Below, one piece after another: positions 45,941-54,626 of a stretch of DNA of 64,000 nt; the first letter of the stretch is position 1; each line of letters begins with the position of its first letter. Source of the stretch: Candidatus Eisenbacteria bacterium (GTDB lineage: Bacteria; Desulfobacterota; Binatia; DP-6); the NCBI GenBank assembly GCA_035577985.1, contig DATJZY010000035.1, positions 23,909 to 87,908 on the forward strand. Direction: 5' to 3'. A program made the translations under genes and the position numbers. Under the pieces are notes generated by a model, which did no database searches, was not told the origin of the DNA, and was given only the letters and a program-made list of their open reading frames with translations.

Positions 45941-46620
45941 TTCGCAGCCTCGAGGCGATCCACGTACTGGTGGATCCGGAGCGTGTTCGCCCCGATGTCC
46001 CCCTTCCCGTCGCGCGACTTCGACCGCACGTCGACGCGCGACGTCCCGTCCGGTTCGGGACGGATGCGGATGACGACGTCGTCCTCGAAGCGGAACACCT
46101 TGGTGGTCGCGACGGCCTCGATCGCGAAGTTCGCGGCGTCCGCGCGCGTCACGCGCCACGCCGGCATGTCGCTCGCGACGCGCAGCGCACGCTGGTACGC
46201 GACGTTCGGTGGCCCCGCGACCTTGGCGGGACGCAGGTCGCTGCAGCACACCTGCTGGACGGCGGCGAAGGCCGCCGGATAGCCCATGTCGCGGCCGACG
46301 TTCGGCCCGAGATTGGTGGCGAACACGAAGACCGGCGGATCGGCCGTGTCGGTCGTGAAGTCGTTGATCCGGGGCTGCCCCCGGCCCTGGCTCGCGATCG
46401 CGAAGAACGCGAAGCCCGCGAGGACCCCGAGCGCGCCCCCGGTGGTGAGGCCCCGCCCGCGCACGAGCTGCACGAGGCTCCAGAGGCCCACCAGCGTCGC
46501 CACGATGCCGCCCACAGCGAAGACGGCGAAGCCCGTGAGCGGCCGCGTGAGCGCGAAGTGGGAGAGCAGCGGCCCGACCAGCATGGCGAGGACGGCCAGA
46601 AATCCGATGAAGCTGCGCAT
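45937..46620 (-). CDS. DUF1499 membrane protein
   Basis: The 227-residue protein has three N-terminal membrane helices (about 3-25, 30-52, 58-77) and a C-terminal DUF1499 domain (NDFTTDTADPPVF to DVRSKSRDGKGDIGANTLR). DUF1499 proteins are widespread and uncharacterised, often near envelope genes. The ATG at 46620 is chosen as it begins the first helix; 46674 adds an Arg-rich extension. A TATGGC -10-like hexamer lies 6 nt upstream on the minus strand. Confidence 0.87.
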   Translation of the reverse strand: MRSFIGFLAVLAMLVGPLLSHFALTRPLTGFAVFAVGGIVATLVGLWSLVQLVRGRGLTTGGALGVLAGFAFFAIASQGRGQPRINDFTTDTADPPVFVFATNLGPNVGRDMGYPAAFAAVQQVCCSDLRPAKVAGPPNVAYQRALRVASDMPAWRVTRADAANFAIEAVATTKVFRFEDDVVIRIRPEPDGTSRVDVRSKSRDGKGDIGANTLRIHQYVDRLEAAK

Positions 46621-46718
46621 CGCGCGGCCATAGCGCATCGCCGCCCGCGTGCCTACTGGCGTGCGCGGGAGCACCGTTGACCGGGGTTCCGGGCGTCCGC
46701 TACGGTCCCCGAGGCTCG

Positions 46719-47942
46719 ATGCTCACGAACGTCGTCGCCATGATCCTCGCCGGCGGCGAGGGGAAGCGCCTCCACCCTCTGACGCGCGATCGCGCCAAGC
46801 CCGCTGTGCCGTTCGGTGGCCGCTACCGGCTGATCGACTTCGTCCTCTCGAACTTCGTCAACTCCGGCGTGAACAAGATCAGCGTGCTCACGCAGTACAA
46901 GGCGGGATCGCTCATGCAGCATCTGGCGCGCGGCTGGCAGCTCGCGCCCCAGCTCGGCCACTACGTGGCGCCCGTCCCCGCCACCATGAACCTCGGACCG
47001 CGCTGGTTCCAGGGCAGCGCCGACGCCGTCTTCCAGAACCTCGACGTGATCGAGAACGAGGCGCCCCCCTACGTCTGCGTCTTCGGGGCCGATCACATCT
47101 ACAAGATGGACGTGCGGCAGATGATCCGCTTCCACGCCGACGCGGGCGCGGACGCCACGGTGGCCGTCATTCGGGTGCCGGCGGAGGACATGAGCCAGTT
47201 CGGGATCGTCGAATGCGACGCGCACATGCGCGTGACCGGCTTCCTCGAGAAACCGCCCGTGCCGCCGGGCGCGTCCGGCACGCGCCTGGCGTCGATGGGG
47301 CTCTACGTCTTCTCGACCGCCGTGCTCGTCCGCGCGCTGACCGAGGACGCCGACCGCCAGGGATCGAAGCACGACTTCGGGCGCGACATCCTGCCGCCGC
47401 TCGCCGAGGCCGGGCGTCTCGTCGCGTACGACTTCTCGACCAACACGGTGCCGGCCGCGACCGAGGTCGAGCGCGGCTACTGGCGCGACGTCGGCACGAT
47501 CGACGCCTACTGGCAGGCCTCCGCCGATCTCATCTCGGTCACGCCCACCTTCAACCTCTACAACCCGGCCTGGCCGATCTACTCGGCCTTCCTTCCGGCC
47601 CCGCCGGCAAAGTTCGTGTTCGCCGACAAGGAGACGAACCGCGTCGGCATCGCCACCGACTCGATGGTGTCCGAGGGCTGCATCATCAGCGGCGGCCGGG
47701 TCGACCGCTCGATCCTCGGCCTGCGCGTGCGCGTGAACAGCTTCTCCGACGTCGCCGAGTCGATCCTCTTCGACGACGTCGACGTCGGCCGCCACGCGCG
47801 CCTGCGCCGCACGATCGTCGACAAGGGGGTGAAGATCCCCTCGGGAATGGAGATCGGCTACGACCTCGACGCGGATCGGAAGCGCTTCACCGTCAGCGAG
47901 GGCGGCGTGGTGGTGATCCCGAAGGGGATGCAGCTCGGCTGA
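46719..47942 (+). CDS. glgC: Glucose-1-phosphate adenylyltransferase
   Basis: The 407-residue protein is a typical ADP-glucose pyrophosphorylase: nucleotidyltransferase motif ILAGGEGKRLHPLTRDRAKP, FGGRYRLIDFVLSN, WFQGSADAVFQN, FGADHIYKMD, FLEKP, GYWRDVGTIDAYW and a C-terminal left-handed beta-helix. It makes ADP-glucose for glycogen synthesis from ATP and glucose-1-phosphate. No other glg gene is nearby. The ATG at 46719 begins directly at the conserved N-terminus. A TTGACC hexamer lies 36 nt upstream. It converges with the SUMF1-like gene, leaving a 4-nt gap. Confidence 0.95.
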   Translation: MLTNVVAMILAGGEGKRLHPLTRDRAKPAVPFGGRYRLIDFVLSNFVNSGVNKISVLTQYKAGSLMQHLARGWQLAPQLGHYVAPVPATMNLGPRWFQGSADAVFQNLDVIENEAPPYVCVFGADHIYKMDVRQMIRFHADAGADATVAVIRVPAEDMSQFGIVECDAHMRVTGFLEKPPVPPGASGTRLASMGLYVFSTAVLVRALTEDADRQGSKHDFGRDILPPLAEAGRLVAYDFSTNTVPAATEVERGYWRDVGTIDAYWQASADLISVTPTFNLYNPAWPIYSAFLPAPPAKFVFADKETNRVGIATDSMVSEGCIISGGRVDRSILGLRVRVNSFSDVAESILFDDVDVGRHARLRRTIVDKGVKIPSGMEIGYDLDADRKRFTVSEGGVVVIPKGMQLG

Positions 47943-47946
47943 GCGT

Positions 47947-48843
47947 CTAGCGCGCGCAGCGAAACCCGACCTCGTTGGAGGCCGTCGTCGGGTCGAGGCT
48001 GCTGGTGATCGCGAATATTCCGACGCTCGGCGGGTTGCCGTCGAAGCTGCTCCCGCGCAGGAACGCGCCGGGCCGGTGGGTGGTCGGCCCGCTTCCACCG
48101 ATGCAGGAGTAGTCTTCTCCGAAGTCGACGGACCAGCTCATGCAGTTCGTCGCCAGGTCGCCCCAGTCCGCCACCCATTCGAAGACGTTGCCCACCATGT
48201 CGAAGGAGCCCCACTGGGACACGCAACCCGGCGTGCCGGTGGGACCCGCGGCGACGCCGCCGACGACGCACGGCGGACCGCCGGGCGTCCCCGTGGCGGC
48301 ACGCTGCCATTCCTCGTTGGTCGCGAGGCGCTTGCCCGCGAGCGCGCAGGCCTGCACCGCCTGGAACCAGGTGACGCACACGGCCGGCAGCACACCCGGT
48401 ATCGACGCCGCGTAGAGAGGTGAGGTCCAGTTGCCCGTGGCCGGAAAGGTGTCGGGGAAGGCCGTGCCGCAGTCCCCGCTCCCGATCTGGCCCGCTCCGC
48501 CCGCGGTGAGATCGGCGGCGTTCGCGGTTCCCGCTCGCACCGCGCCCACGAGCGCGGCGTTCGCGGGAATGCTCCACACGCTCGCCTCGTAGGTGTCGAC
48601 GCACGTGGTGCCCACCCGGACGGAGTCCGGTGGGCACGGTCGCTCCCATCCGCCGCGCCCCGCAGCGCCGGCCGGGCCCTTGGCCCCGAGCTGCGCGACG
48701 TCGAGCGCCGTCTCCTTCTTCCTGCACGCCTCACGCCCCACGACGACGCCCGATCGTTTCTTGCAGAGCACGGCCGCTGGCGCCGGTGCGCCGTTCGTCG
48801 CGATCACCGCGGCCACGAGTGCGAAGCTGACGATGGTACGCAT
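47947..48843 (-). CDS. Secreted SUMF1-like (FGE-sulfatase fold) protein, paralog 3 of 3
   Basis: The 298-residue protein has a signal peptide, a short Lys-rich segment VLCKKRSGVVVGREACRKKE, a collagen-like GPAGAAGRGG hinge and a SUMF1/formylglycine-generating-enzyme fold domain. Conserved points are CVDTYEASVWS, ALAGKRLATNEEWQRAA, MVGNVFEWVADWGD and the C-terminal RGSSFDGN with VGFRCAR. The fold includes enzymes using iron or copper and many non-catalytic binding domains; the copper-binding Cys pair of FGE is not evident, so activity is uncertain. It is the last gene of a three-paralog operon, 8 nt after the previous stop. Confidence 0.8.
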   Translation of the reverse strand: MRTIVSFALVAAVIATNGAPAPAAVLCKKRSGVVVGREACRKKETALDVAQLGAKGPAGAAGRGGWERPCPPDSVRVGTTCVDTYEASVWSIPANAALVGAVRAGTANAADLTAGGAGQIGSGDCGTAFPDTFPATGNWTSPLYAASIPGVLPAVCVTWFQAVQACALAGKRLATNEEWQRAATGTPGGPPCVVGGVAAGPTGTPGCVSQWGSFDMVGNVFEWVADWGDLATNCMSWSVDFGEDYSCIGGSGPTTHRPGAFLRGSSFDGNPPSVGIFAITSSLDPTTASNEVGFRCAR

Positions 48844-48851
48844 CCGGCTCC

Positions 48852-49769
48852 TCAGCGCACGCAGCGAAACCCGACGACGTTGGACGAGAGCGTCGGCGCG
48901 AAGCCGGCCACGGCAGCGAAGATGCCGCCGTCGGATCCGAATCCGAAGCTCCCGCCGCGACTCAGCGCGCCGGGCAGGTGGCTCGATCCGTCCCCGCCGA
49001 TGCAGAGGTAGTCGCTTCCGTACGTCGGGGGCCAGTTCGTGCAGTCCGTCGCCAGGTCGCCCCAAGCCGTCACCCACTCGTAGACGTTGCCCGCCATGTC
49101 GAACGCTCCCCACGAGGACACGCACCCCGGGGTCCCGGTGACGGTGGGCTCGGTGCCCGTGAAGACACACGGCGCGACGTTCGGCGTCCCCGCGGCCGCC
49201 CGCTGCCATTCTTCGTTCGTCGCGAGCCGCTTGCCCGCGAGCGCGCACGCCTGCACCGCTTGGAACCAGCTGAGGCATCCCGTCGGTACGACGCCCGGCA
49301 CCGACGCGGCGTAGAGCGGCTCCGTCCAGTTGCCGGTCGAAGGAAAGCCGGTCGAGGGCGCCGGCGCGCAGGACGTGCTGAGACTCACCTGGGTCGCACC
49401 GGCAGCGACGAGGTTCGCCGCGCTCGCCGTGCCCGCCCGTACCGCTTCGACCAGGTCGGTGGCGACGGCCGGAATGGTCCACACGCTCGCCTCGTACTTG
49501 TCGACGCACACCGTGCCCACGAGAACGGAGTCGGGCGGGCAGGTGCGCTCCCAGGCGAACGGACCGTCCGGACCGCTCGGGCCGGGTGGTCCCACGGCAC
49601 CGAATTGCGCGAGGTCGAGCGGCGCCTCCTTCTTCTTGCACGTCTCACGCGCGACGACCACGCCGTTGCGCTTCGTGCACAGAACCTCGCCGGACGCGGA
49701 CGGGGAGACCCCTGCCATCATTCCACCAGCGAGGACGAGAGAGATGATCCGAGACATGTATGAACTCAT
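48852..49769 (-). CDS. Secreted SUMF1-like protein, paralog 2 of 3
   Basis: The 305-residue paralog repeats the arrangement: leader, VLCTKRNGVVVARETCKKKE, collagen-like GPPGPSGPDG, CVDKYEASVWT, ALAGKRLATNEEWQRAA, MAGNVYEWVTAWGD, RGGSFGFG and VGFRCVR. The ATG at 49769 overlaps the TGA of paralog 1 by one base (TGATG), supporting translational coupling; an ATG at 49757 is the alternative. Cys residues and the sequence between the motifs differ most, suggesting divergence of ligand or substrate. Confidence 0.8.
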   Translation of the reverse strand: MSSYMSRIISLVLAGGMMAGVSPSASGEVLCTKRNGVVVARETCKKKEAPLDLAQFGAVGPPGPSGPDGPFAWERTCPPDSVLVGTVCVDKYEASVWTIPAVATDLVEAVRAGTASAANLVAAGATQVSLSTSCAPAPSTGFPSTGNWTEPLYAASVPGVVPTGCLSWFQAVQACALAGKRLATNEEWQRAAAGTPNVAPCVFTGTEPTVTGTPGCVSSWGAFDMAGNVYEWVTAWGDLATDCTNWPPTYGSDYLCIGGDGSSHLPGALSRGGSFGFGSDGGIFAAVAGFAPTLSSNVVGFRCVR

Positions 49770-50662
49770 CACCGCGCGCAGCGAAAACCGAGTCCGTCGC
49801 CGGAGTCGGAGGGAAGGATCGAGAGGACGGTGAAGTCGCCCGCCAGCGACCCGTCGGACCAACCGCCACCACGCGCGAGCATGGCTGGCAGGTGGTTCGC
49901 GCCGGTGCCGCCCACGCAGGAGAAATCGTTGCCGAACATGCTGGGCCACGTCCCGCAGCCGGCCGCCACCTCGCCCCACTCCGCGACCCACTCGTTCAGG
50001 TTCCCGACCATGTCCTGCGCACCCCACGTGGAGACGCAGCCCACCGTCCCGGTGTCGCCCGGCGAGCCGGCGCTCACCACGCACGGCGCGCCGTCCGGTG
50101 TGCCGGCGGTCGCGCGTTGCCACTCCTCGTTCGTGGCGAGACGCTTGCCCGCGAGCGCGCACGCCTGCGCCGCCTGGAACCAGCCGACACACGACGTCGG
50201 CGGGCCGGGTACCGACGCGGCGTAGAGCGGCACGGTCCAGTTGCCGGTGACCGGGAAGGTCTCCGGAAAGAAGGTGGCACAGCCGGCGCCGATCTGGGTC
50301 GCGCCGCCGGCACCGAGGTCCTCCCTGCTTGCGGTCCCGGCCCGTAGGGCCGCGACGAGCGTCGTGTTGTCGGCCGGGACGCTCCACACGCTCGCTTCGT
50401 ACTTGTCGATGCACGCGGTGCCGACGGCCACCGAATCGGGAGGACATGGACGCTCCCACTCCGGCGGGCCGGCCGGCCCGGGATCCCCCTGCGGACCGAG
50501 GACGCCGAGCTGCGAGAGGTCGAGCAGTGCCTCCTTCTTCTTGCACGCCTCTCGAACGACGAGGACGCCCGAGCGCTTCTTGCAGAGCAGCGCGGCGGGC
50601 GCCGGTGCGCAGAGCGCGCCGACGAGACCTCCGACCAGCACGAGACGAAGAGCGTCGCGCAT
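49769..50662 (-). CDS. Secreted SUMF1-like protein, paralog 1 of 3
   Basis: The 297-residue first gene of the operon has the leader LRLVLVGGLVGALCAPAPA, LLCKKRSGVLVVREACKKKE, the collagen-like GPQGDPGPAGPPE, CIDKYEASVWS, ALAGKRLATNEEWQRAT, MVGNLNEWVAEWGE, RGGGWSDG and LGFRCAR. A TGGTCA/TATGAC promoter-like pair (18-nt spacing) lies upstream with a roughly 23-nt distance from the -10 to the ATG and a GGGAACTGAGAG segment that may serve as ribosome-binding site. The three paralogs probably arose by tandem duplication. Confidence 0.8.
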   Translation of the reverse strand: MRDALRLVLVGGLVGALCAPAPAALLCKKRSGVLVVREACKKKEALLDLSQLGVLGPQGDPGPAGPPEWERPCPPDSVAVGTACIDKYEASVWSVPADNTTLVAALRAGTASREDLGAGGATQIGAGCATFFPETFPVTGNWTVPLYAASVPGPPTSCVGWFQAAQACALAGKRLATNEEWQRATAGTPDGAPCVVSAGSPGDTGTVGCVSTWGAQDMVGNLNEWVAEWGEVAAGCGTWPSMFGNDFSCVGGTGANHLPAMLARGGGWSDGSLAGDFTVLSILPSDSGDGLGFRCAR

Positions 50663-50774
50663 CGCAGCTCTCAGTTCCCGGCGCCGTCATACTCCGGTCG
50701 TCCCGGCCTTGACCAGACTCGATCCCTAGCCCCTCGCTTCCGCTCGCTCGCCGCTCGGGCTATGGCTCCGGCCC

Positions 50775-51188
50775 ATGCCGGCACCCCAGCGAGGCACCGC
50801 CCTCACGATCCTGGCCATCCTCTTCGGCATCCTCGCCGTCTCGGACATCGTGAAGCCGTTCCAGTTCGGCGGCGACCAGACGGGCTTCGTATTCTTCGGG
50901 AAGCGCCTCTCCGGTACGCCGAACATGATCCTGGGTCCGCTCTTCGGCCTCTACCTGCTCGCCTACGCCGCCGGCATCTGGACCATGCGACGGTTCGCCC
51001 TCACCATGGCGTGGATCTACGTCGCGTACGTGATCGCGAATCTGGTCCTCTTCAACTTCCGCACGCCGCCGCCGCCCGGCGCGGGCGTCGGCTGGCAGGT
51101 CTTCGGCATCGTGTACGCGATCGTCGCGATCGGCGTCTCGGTCGGCACGGCGCGGCTCCTCTCGCGCCGGCAGGCGGATCTGCGCTGA
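50775..51188 (+). CDS. Small four-helix membrane protein
   Basis: The 137-residue protein consists of four hydrophobic segments (about 9-25, 50-70, 75-95, 108-128) separated by short loops, with [34 protein letters not shown] in the centre. I do not recognise a family. The protein at 58969-59343 has the same length, helix pattern and central motif (VFGRLL..LL.PLLGLVMLAYAYGLWTRR), so the two are paralogs. Its TGA overlaps the ATG of the LLM oxidoreductase (TGATG). A TATGGC -10-like box lies 8 nt before the ATG. Confidence 0.8.
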   Translation: MPAPQRGTALTILAILFGILAVSDIVKPFQFGGDQTGFVFFGKRLSGTPNMILGPLFGLYLLAYAAGIWTMRRFALTMAWIYVAYVIANLVLFNFRTPPPPGAGVGWQVFGIVYAIVAIGVSVGTARLLSRRQADLR

Positions 51189-52195
51189 TGGAGTTCGCGA
51201 TCGGGCTCGGGAGCGGCCAGTCCCCGAGCGACAAGACCGGCGTCGCCGCGATGATCGACGCCGCGCAGGCGGCCGAGGCGGTCGGCTTCGACGCGCTCAT
51301 GGCGCCGGACCACTACGTCTACGAGGCGCTGGGGACGCTCCAGACGGAGACGCCCGCCTACGAGCTGTTCTTCGTGCTGGCGACGCTTGCGCAGCACACG
51401 CGTCGCGTGAAGCTCGTGAGCCACGTCGCCTGCATGCTCTTCCGCCATCCGGCCATGCACGCGCGCCTGTTCGCGCAGATCGACGAGGCGAGCGGCGGGC
51501 GCATCGTCGCCGGCGTCGGCGCGGGATGGACCCGCGCCGAGTTCGAGATGATGGGCCTCCCCTTCCCCGAGATCTCCGAGCGCCTGCGCATGATGGACGA
51601 GGCGGTGACGATCATGCGGGGCCTGTGGCGCGCGGAGCGCTTCACGTTCGCAGGCGAGCACTACCAGGTCGCGGACGCGGTCTGCCTGCCGAAGCCCGTG
51701 CAGCCGGGCGGGCCCCCGATCATGCTCGGCGGGAGCGGCAACGGCATCCTGCGGCGCGCCGGCGCGTGGGCCGACGTCGTCCACATGGTACCGGTGCTGG
51801 GGCCCGCCGGGACGACGACCATCGACGAGATCCGGAAATTCTCGGATGCTGCGCTGCCCGAGAAGCTCGCGCGCGTACGCGCCGCCGAGAAGGCCGCCGG
51901 CCGACCGGCCGGCAGCGTGCGCTTCGCGTCGACCGTCTTCACGTACATGCCCACGACGTCGCGCGAGCACACCCAGCAAATGGCCAACGGCATCTCGGGC
52001 GTGTTCGGCCTCTCGCCCGACGAGACCCGCAGGCATCCGGTCGCCCTCATCGGGACGCCGGAAGAGATGGCGGCGGAGCTCCGCCGCCGCGAGCAGACGC
52101 ACGGGCTCGCGCTCCTGTGCGTCAACTTCGGCTCGCTCGACCAGGCGCGTCACTTCGGCGAGCGGGTGATCCCGCTCGTCCGCCGGGGAGGATGA
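51188..52195 (+). CDS. LLM-class flavin/F420-dependent oxidoreductase
   Basis: The 335-residue protein has the luciferase-like TIM-barrel sequence: [70 protein letters not shown] and [11 protein letters not shown]. It should use F420 or FMN to oxidise or reduce an unknown substrate. The ATG at 51188 overlaps the preceding membrane-protein stop by one base, and purC begins 2 nt after its stop, giving a compact three-gene unit. Confidence 0.9.
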   Translation: MEFAIGLGSGQSPSDKTGVAAMIDAAQAAEAVGFDALMAPDHYVYEALGTLQTETPAYELFFVLATLAQHTRRVKLVSHVACMLFRHPAMHARLFAQIDEASGGRIVAGVGAGWTRAEFEMMGLPFPEISERLRMMDEAVTIMRGLWRAERFTFAGEHYQVADAVCLPKPVQPGGPPIMLGGSGNGILRRAGAWADVVHMVPVLGPAGTTTIDEIRKFSDAALPEKLARVRAAEKAAGRPAGSVRFASTVFTYMPTTSREHTQQMANGISGVFGLSPDETRRHPVALIGTPEEMAAELRRREQTHGLALLCVNFGSLDQARHFGERVIPLVRRGG

Positions 52196-52197
52196 GG

Positions 52198-53184
52198 ATG
52201 GCCATCGCCGACGACCTGATCCGCGCTCAGCTCCGCACGACCCTCGACCGCACGACGCTCGATCTGCCCGAGATCGTCTCGCGCTACGAGGGCAAGGTGC
52301 GCGACAACTTCACGACCCGCGACGGACGCCGCATCATCTGCGTCTCCGATCGCATCAGCGCCTTCGACGTGGTGCTCGGCACCATCCCCTTCAAGGGCCA
52401 GGTGCTGAACGAGATGGCGCAGTACTGGTTCGACGAGACGCGCCACGTCGCCGCGAGCCACGTGCTCGCGGTGCCCGACCCGAACGTGATGGTGGCGCGC
52501 GAATGCACGCCGCTGCGCGCCGAGTTCATCGTGCGCGCGTACCTGACCGGCGTCACCTCCACGTCCATCTGGGTCGCCTACCAGAAGGGCGCGCGCGAGT
52601 TCTGCGGCCACGAGCTGCCCGACGGCATGCGCAAGAACGAGCGCCTGCCGCGCACGATCCTCACGCCGTCGACGAAGGCCGAGAAGGGCGACCACGACGA
52701 GAGCGTCTCGCGCGACGAGCTCCTGCGCCGCGGCGCCGTCACCGCCGCCGACTTCGACGCCGCCGCCGTCATGGTCGAGAAGCTCTTCGCGTTCGGCCAG
52801 CAGCGCGCCCGCGAGCGCGGCCTCATCCTGGTCGACACCAAGTACGAGCTCGGCAAGACACCCGAGGGTGAGCTGGTCGTGATCGACGAGATCCACACTC
52901 CGGACAGCTCGCGCTACTGGTATGCCGACGACTACGAGACACGCCTCGCGCGCGGCGAGGAGCCGCGCGGTCTCGACAAGGAATACGTCCGCAACTGGCT
53001 CGCGACCGAGCGAGGCTATCGCGGCGACGGTCCGCCCCCCGCCCTCCCCGACGACGTCCGCGTCGAGGCCGCGCGCCGCTACATCGCGACGTTCGAGCTC
53101 GTGACCGGTCGCACCTTCACGCCCGACACGAACGAGCCCCACACGCGCATCCGGAACAACGTCGAGCGGTATCTGCGCGGCTAG
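52198..53184 (+). CDS. purC: Phosphoribosylaminoimidazole-succinocarboxamide synthase
   Basis: The 328-residue SAICAR synthetase has [68 protein letters not shown] and the long C-terminal region of the larger type of this enzyme. It couples CAIR with aspartate using ATP in purine synthesis. The ATG at 52198 has GGAGG about 7 nt upstream; the ATG at 52192 overlaps the previous stop and leaves no room for the ribosome-binding site. Repeat R5 follows the TAG by 4 nt. Confidence 0.95.
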   Translation: MAIADDLIRAQLRTTLDRTTLDLPEIVSRYEGKVRDNFTTRDGRRIICVSDRISAFDVVLGTIPFKGQVLNEMAQYWFDETRHVAASHVLAVPDPNVMVARECTPLRAEFIVRAYLTGVTSTSIWVAYQKGAREFCGHELPDGMRKNERLPRTILTPSTKAEKGDHDESVSRDELLRRGAVTAADFDAAAVMVEKLFAFGQQRARERGLILVDTKYELGKTPEGELVVIDEIHTPDSSRYWYADDYETRLARGEEPRGLDKEYVRNWLATERGYRGDGPPPALPDDVRVEAARRYIATFELVTGRTFTPDTNEPHTRIRNNVERYLRG

Positions 53185-53188
53185 GAGA

Positions 53189-53248
53189 TCGACCCAAGAC
53201 TCCGTCTTGGGTCGAGGTCGGACGCGAGGGTGTCGCGTTGGTGGCACG
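53189..53248 (+). repeat. Stop-proximal palindromic repeat, copy R5 (hairpin B plus partial spacer)
   Basis: A perfect 12-bp stem (53189-53215; arms TCGACCCAAGAC and GTCTTGGGTCGA, loop TCC) starts 4 nt after the purC TAG. Its outermost pair is T-A instead of C-G, again compensatory. The spacer matches R2 to about 53248, then similarity ends and hairpin A is missing. Confidence 0.88.
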
Positions 53249-53300
53249 ACACGGCGGTCGGGAGGACCGGGTGAGCGACGGGCGTCGGACGGTTTGATGC

Positions 53301-53468
53301 GGGTGCGACCCCGAGGGCGAAGACCCGGCGCAGGTTGCACGCCGCCGCGACGAGGTTCCACTCGCCCCACACCTTCGCCCGACCGCGCAACTGACGGCGC
53401 CGAAACCGCATCGCCTGCTTGGGGCATCGTTTGCGTCGAACGTCGGCCGTCGTGACGCCGCAACCCAT
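53301..53468 (-). pseudogene. Transposase C-terminal remnant (IS1182-like, DDE)
   Basis: A minus-strand frame encodes LRGRAKVWGEWNLVAAACNL (about 53332-53390), which resembles the conserved C-terminal end of IS1182-family DDE transposases, preceded by an Arg-rich stretch. No catalytic domain, no intact ends and no start are present. It lies in the 399-nt gap between purC and the MBL hydrolase gene, between the inward-facing ends of repeats R5 and R6. The rest of that gap (53249-53300) shows nothing I can assign. Confidence 0.5.
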
Positions 53469-53471
53469 CGG

Positions 53472-53581
53472 GCGTATCTGATCTGCCGCGCCAGCTTGGC
53501 TGGCCGCGGCATGCCGGTCGCGCGTGCCACGGACGCCGCACGCTCGCGTCCTCCCCGACCCAAGACGAAGTCTTGGGTCGG
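53472..53581 (-). repeat. Stop-proximal two-hairpin repeat, copy R6 (complete)
   Basis: Seen from the minus strand, hairpin B (53555-53581; arms CCGACCCAAGAC and GTCTTGGGTCGG, loop TTC) starts 2 nt after the TAG of the MBL gene. After the spacer comes hairpin A (53484-53511; CCAGC/GCTGG core with GC extensions), and the element ends GATACGC. Compared with R2, hairpin A shows G-C to A-T and T-A to C-G pair changes. Confidence 0.9.
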
Positions 53582-53583
53582 AA

Positions 53584-54585
53584 CTACTGCCAGGCGGGGA
53601 TGCCGGTCTCCTTCAGGTGGCCGGCGTCGTGCGAGACGACGACCGTGAAGCCGTAGTCCTTCTCGAACGCGTGCAGGTAGCGCCGCAGCTCGCCCAGGCG
53701 ATCGTCGTCCTCGGGCACCATCACCATGCGGTAGAGCAGCGGCTTCGAGATGTCCTCGCGCACGCCGTCGATGGCGTTCGCGGTGTCGCCGGCGAAGAGG
53801 TAGAGCTTCGGCGTCCCGCTCGGATCCTGTACGGCCACGGCGACGATCTGGCTGCCGGGCGTGTGGCCACCGGCGGCGATGACGGCGACGCCCGGGAACC
53901 CGTCGAGCATGAGGAGCGGCTGACCGCCGATGCGCACGCGCTCGGTGCAGCCGGCGTCCTCGACGATGCGCATGCCCTCGGAGGTCGTGAACGTCCACAC
54001 GTCGAGCTGCGGCGCGGTCATGAACACCTTGATCCCGTGCCCCACGCGCGGGCAGAGCTCGCGCAGGCCATCCACGTGATCGATGTGAAGGTGCGTGAAC
54101 ACGACGCCCTTCACGCGCGCCGCGGCGTCGCCGAGCGCGGCGGCCGTCGTCTTGAGCGGCTCGATCGGCCCCGCGCCGCCGAAGCGCTGGATGAGATCGC
54201 CGAACTCGATCGCGCCCTGTCGCGTGAGACCGGTGTCGATCAGCAGGAGACGCCCGTCGCTCCACTCCACGACGAACGCGGGGTGGGTCATCAGGTAGGG
54301 CGCCTGCGGCTTCGGATCGCGGTTCGGATCGAGCACCGACGAGCGCGGCATCGGCTGGTGCGCGGTCTCGATGACGGAGACCTTGATCGGCAGATCCTGC
54401 GCCTTCCCGAGGTCGATCACGTCGGCGACGAGCGGCAGCGGCGCGTGCTCGCGCTGCACCAGCCAGTGGGTCCACAGGAGGAGGCCGGCGACGGCTGCCA
54501 CGGCGAGCAGCACGAGCACCACCAGCCCCCTGACCAACCGCCTGACCACCACCACTACTATCCGGGTGATACGGGGGAAGAGCAA
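53584..54585 (-). CDS. Membrane-anchored metallo-beta-lactamase-fold hydrolase
   Basis: The 333-residue protein has an N-terminal membrane helix (LVVLVLLAVAAVAGLLLW) and an MBL domain with the metal motif THLHIDHVDGL, AGGHTPGS, LFAGDTAN and SHDAGHL. Lactonases such as N-acyl-homoserine-lactone-degrading enzymes and other hydrolases share these motifs; the substrate cannot be told. The start is uncertain: TTG at 54585 is annotated, GTG codons near 54555 are alternatives. It is divergent from the gene at 54627 by 41 nt. Confidence 0.85.
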   Translation of the reverse strand: MLFPRITRIVVVVVRRLVRGLVVLVLLAVAAVAGLLLWTHWLVQREHAPLPLVADVIDLGKAQDLPIKVSVIETAHQPMPRSSVLDPNRDPKPQAPYLMTHPAFVVEWSDGRLLLIDTGLTRQGAIEFGDLIQRFGGAGPIEPLKTTAAALGDAAARVKGVVFTHLHIDHVDGLRELCPRVGHGIKVFMTAPQLDVWTFTTSEGMRIVEDAGCTERVRIGGQPLLMLDGFPGVAVIAAGGHTPGSQIVAVAVQDPSGTPKLYLFAGDTANAIDGVREDISKPLLYRMVMVPEDDDRLGELRRYLHAFEKDYGFTVVVSHDAGHLKETGIPAWQ

Positions 54586-54626
54586 GTCGTGCAGCCGGCC
54601 CGTCTCTCGGCTAGAGTGCGACGGGC

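Noticed and set aside
46677..46706. TTGACC/TACGGT as a leaderless promoter for glgC
   Set aside because: The spacing fits, but the -10 is 12 nt from the ATG and matches poorly, so it was not listed with the other sites.
53184..53584. Possible CRISPR or small gene in the purC-MBL gap
   Set aside because: There are no regularly spaced direct repeats; the content is two palindromic repeats and a transposase fragment.
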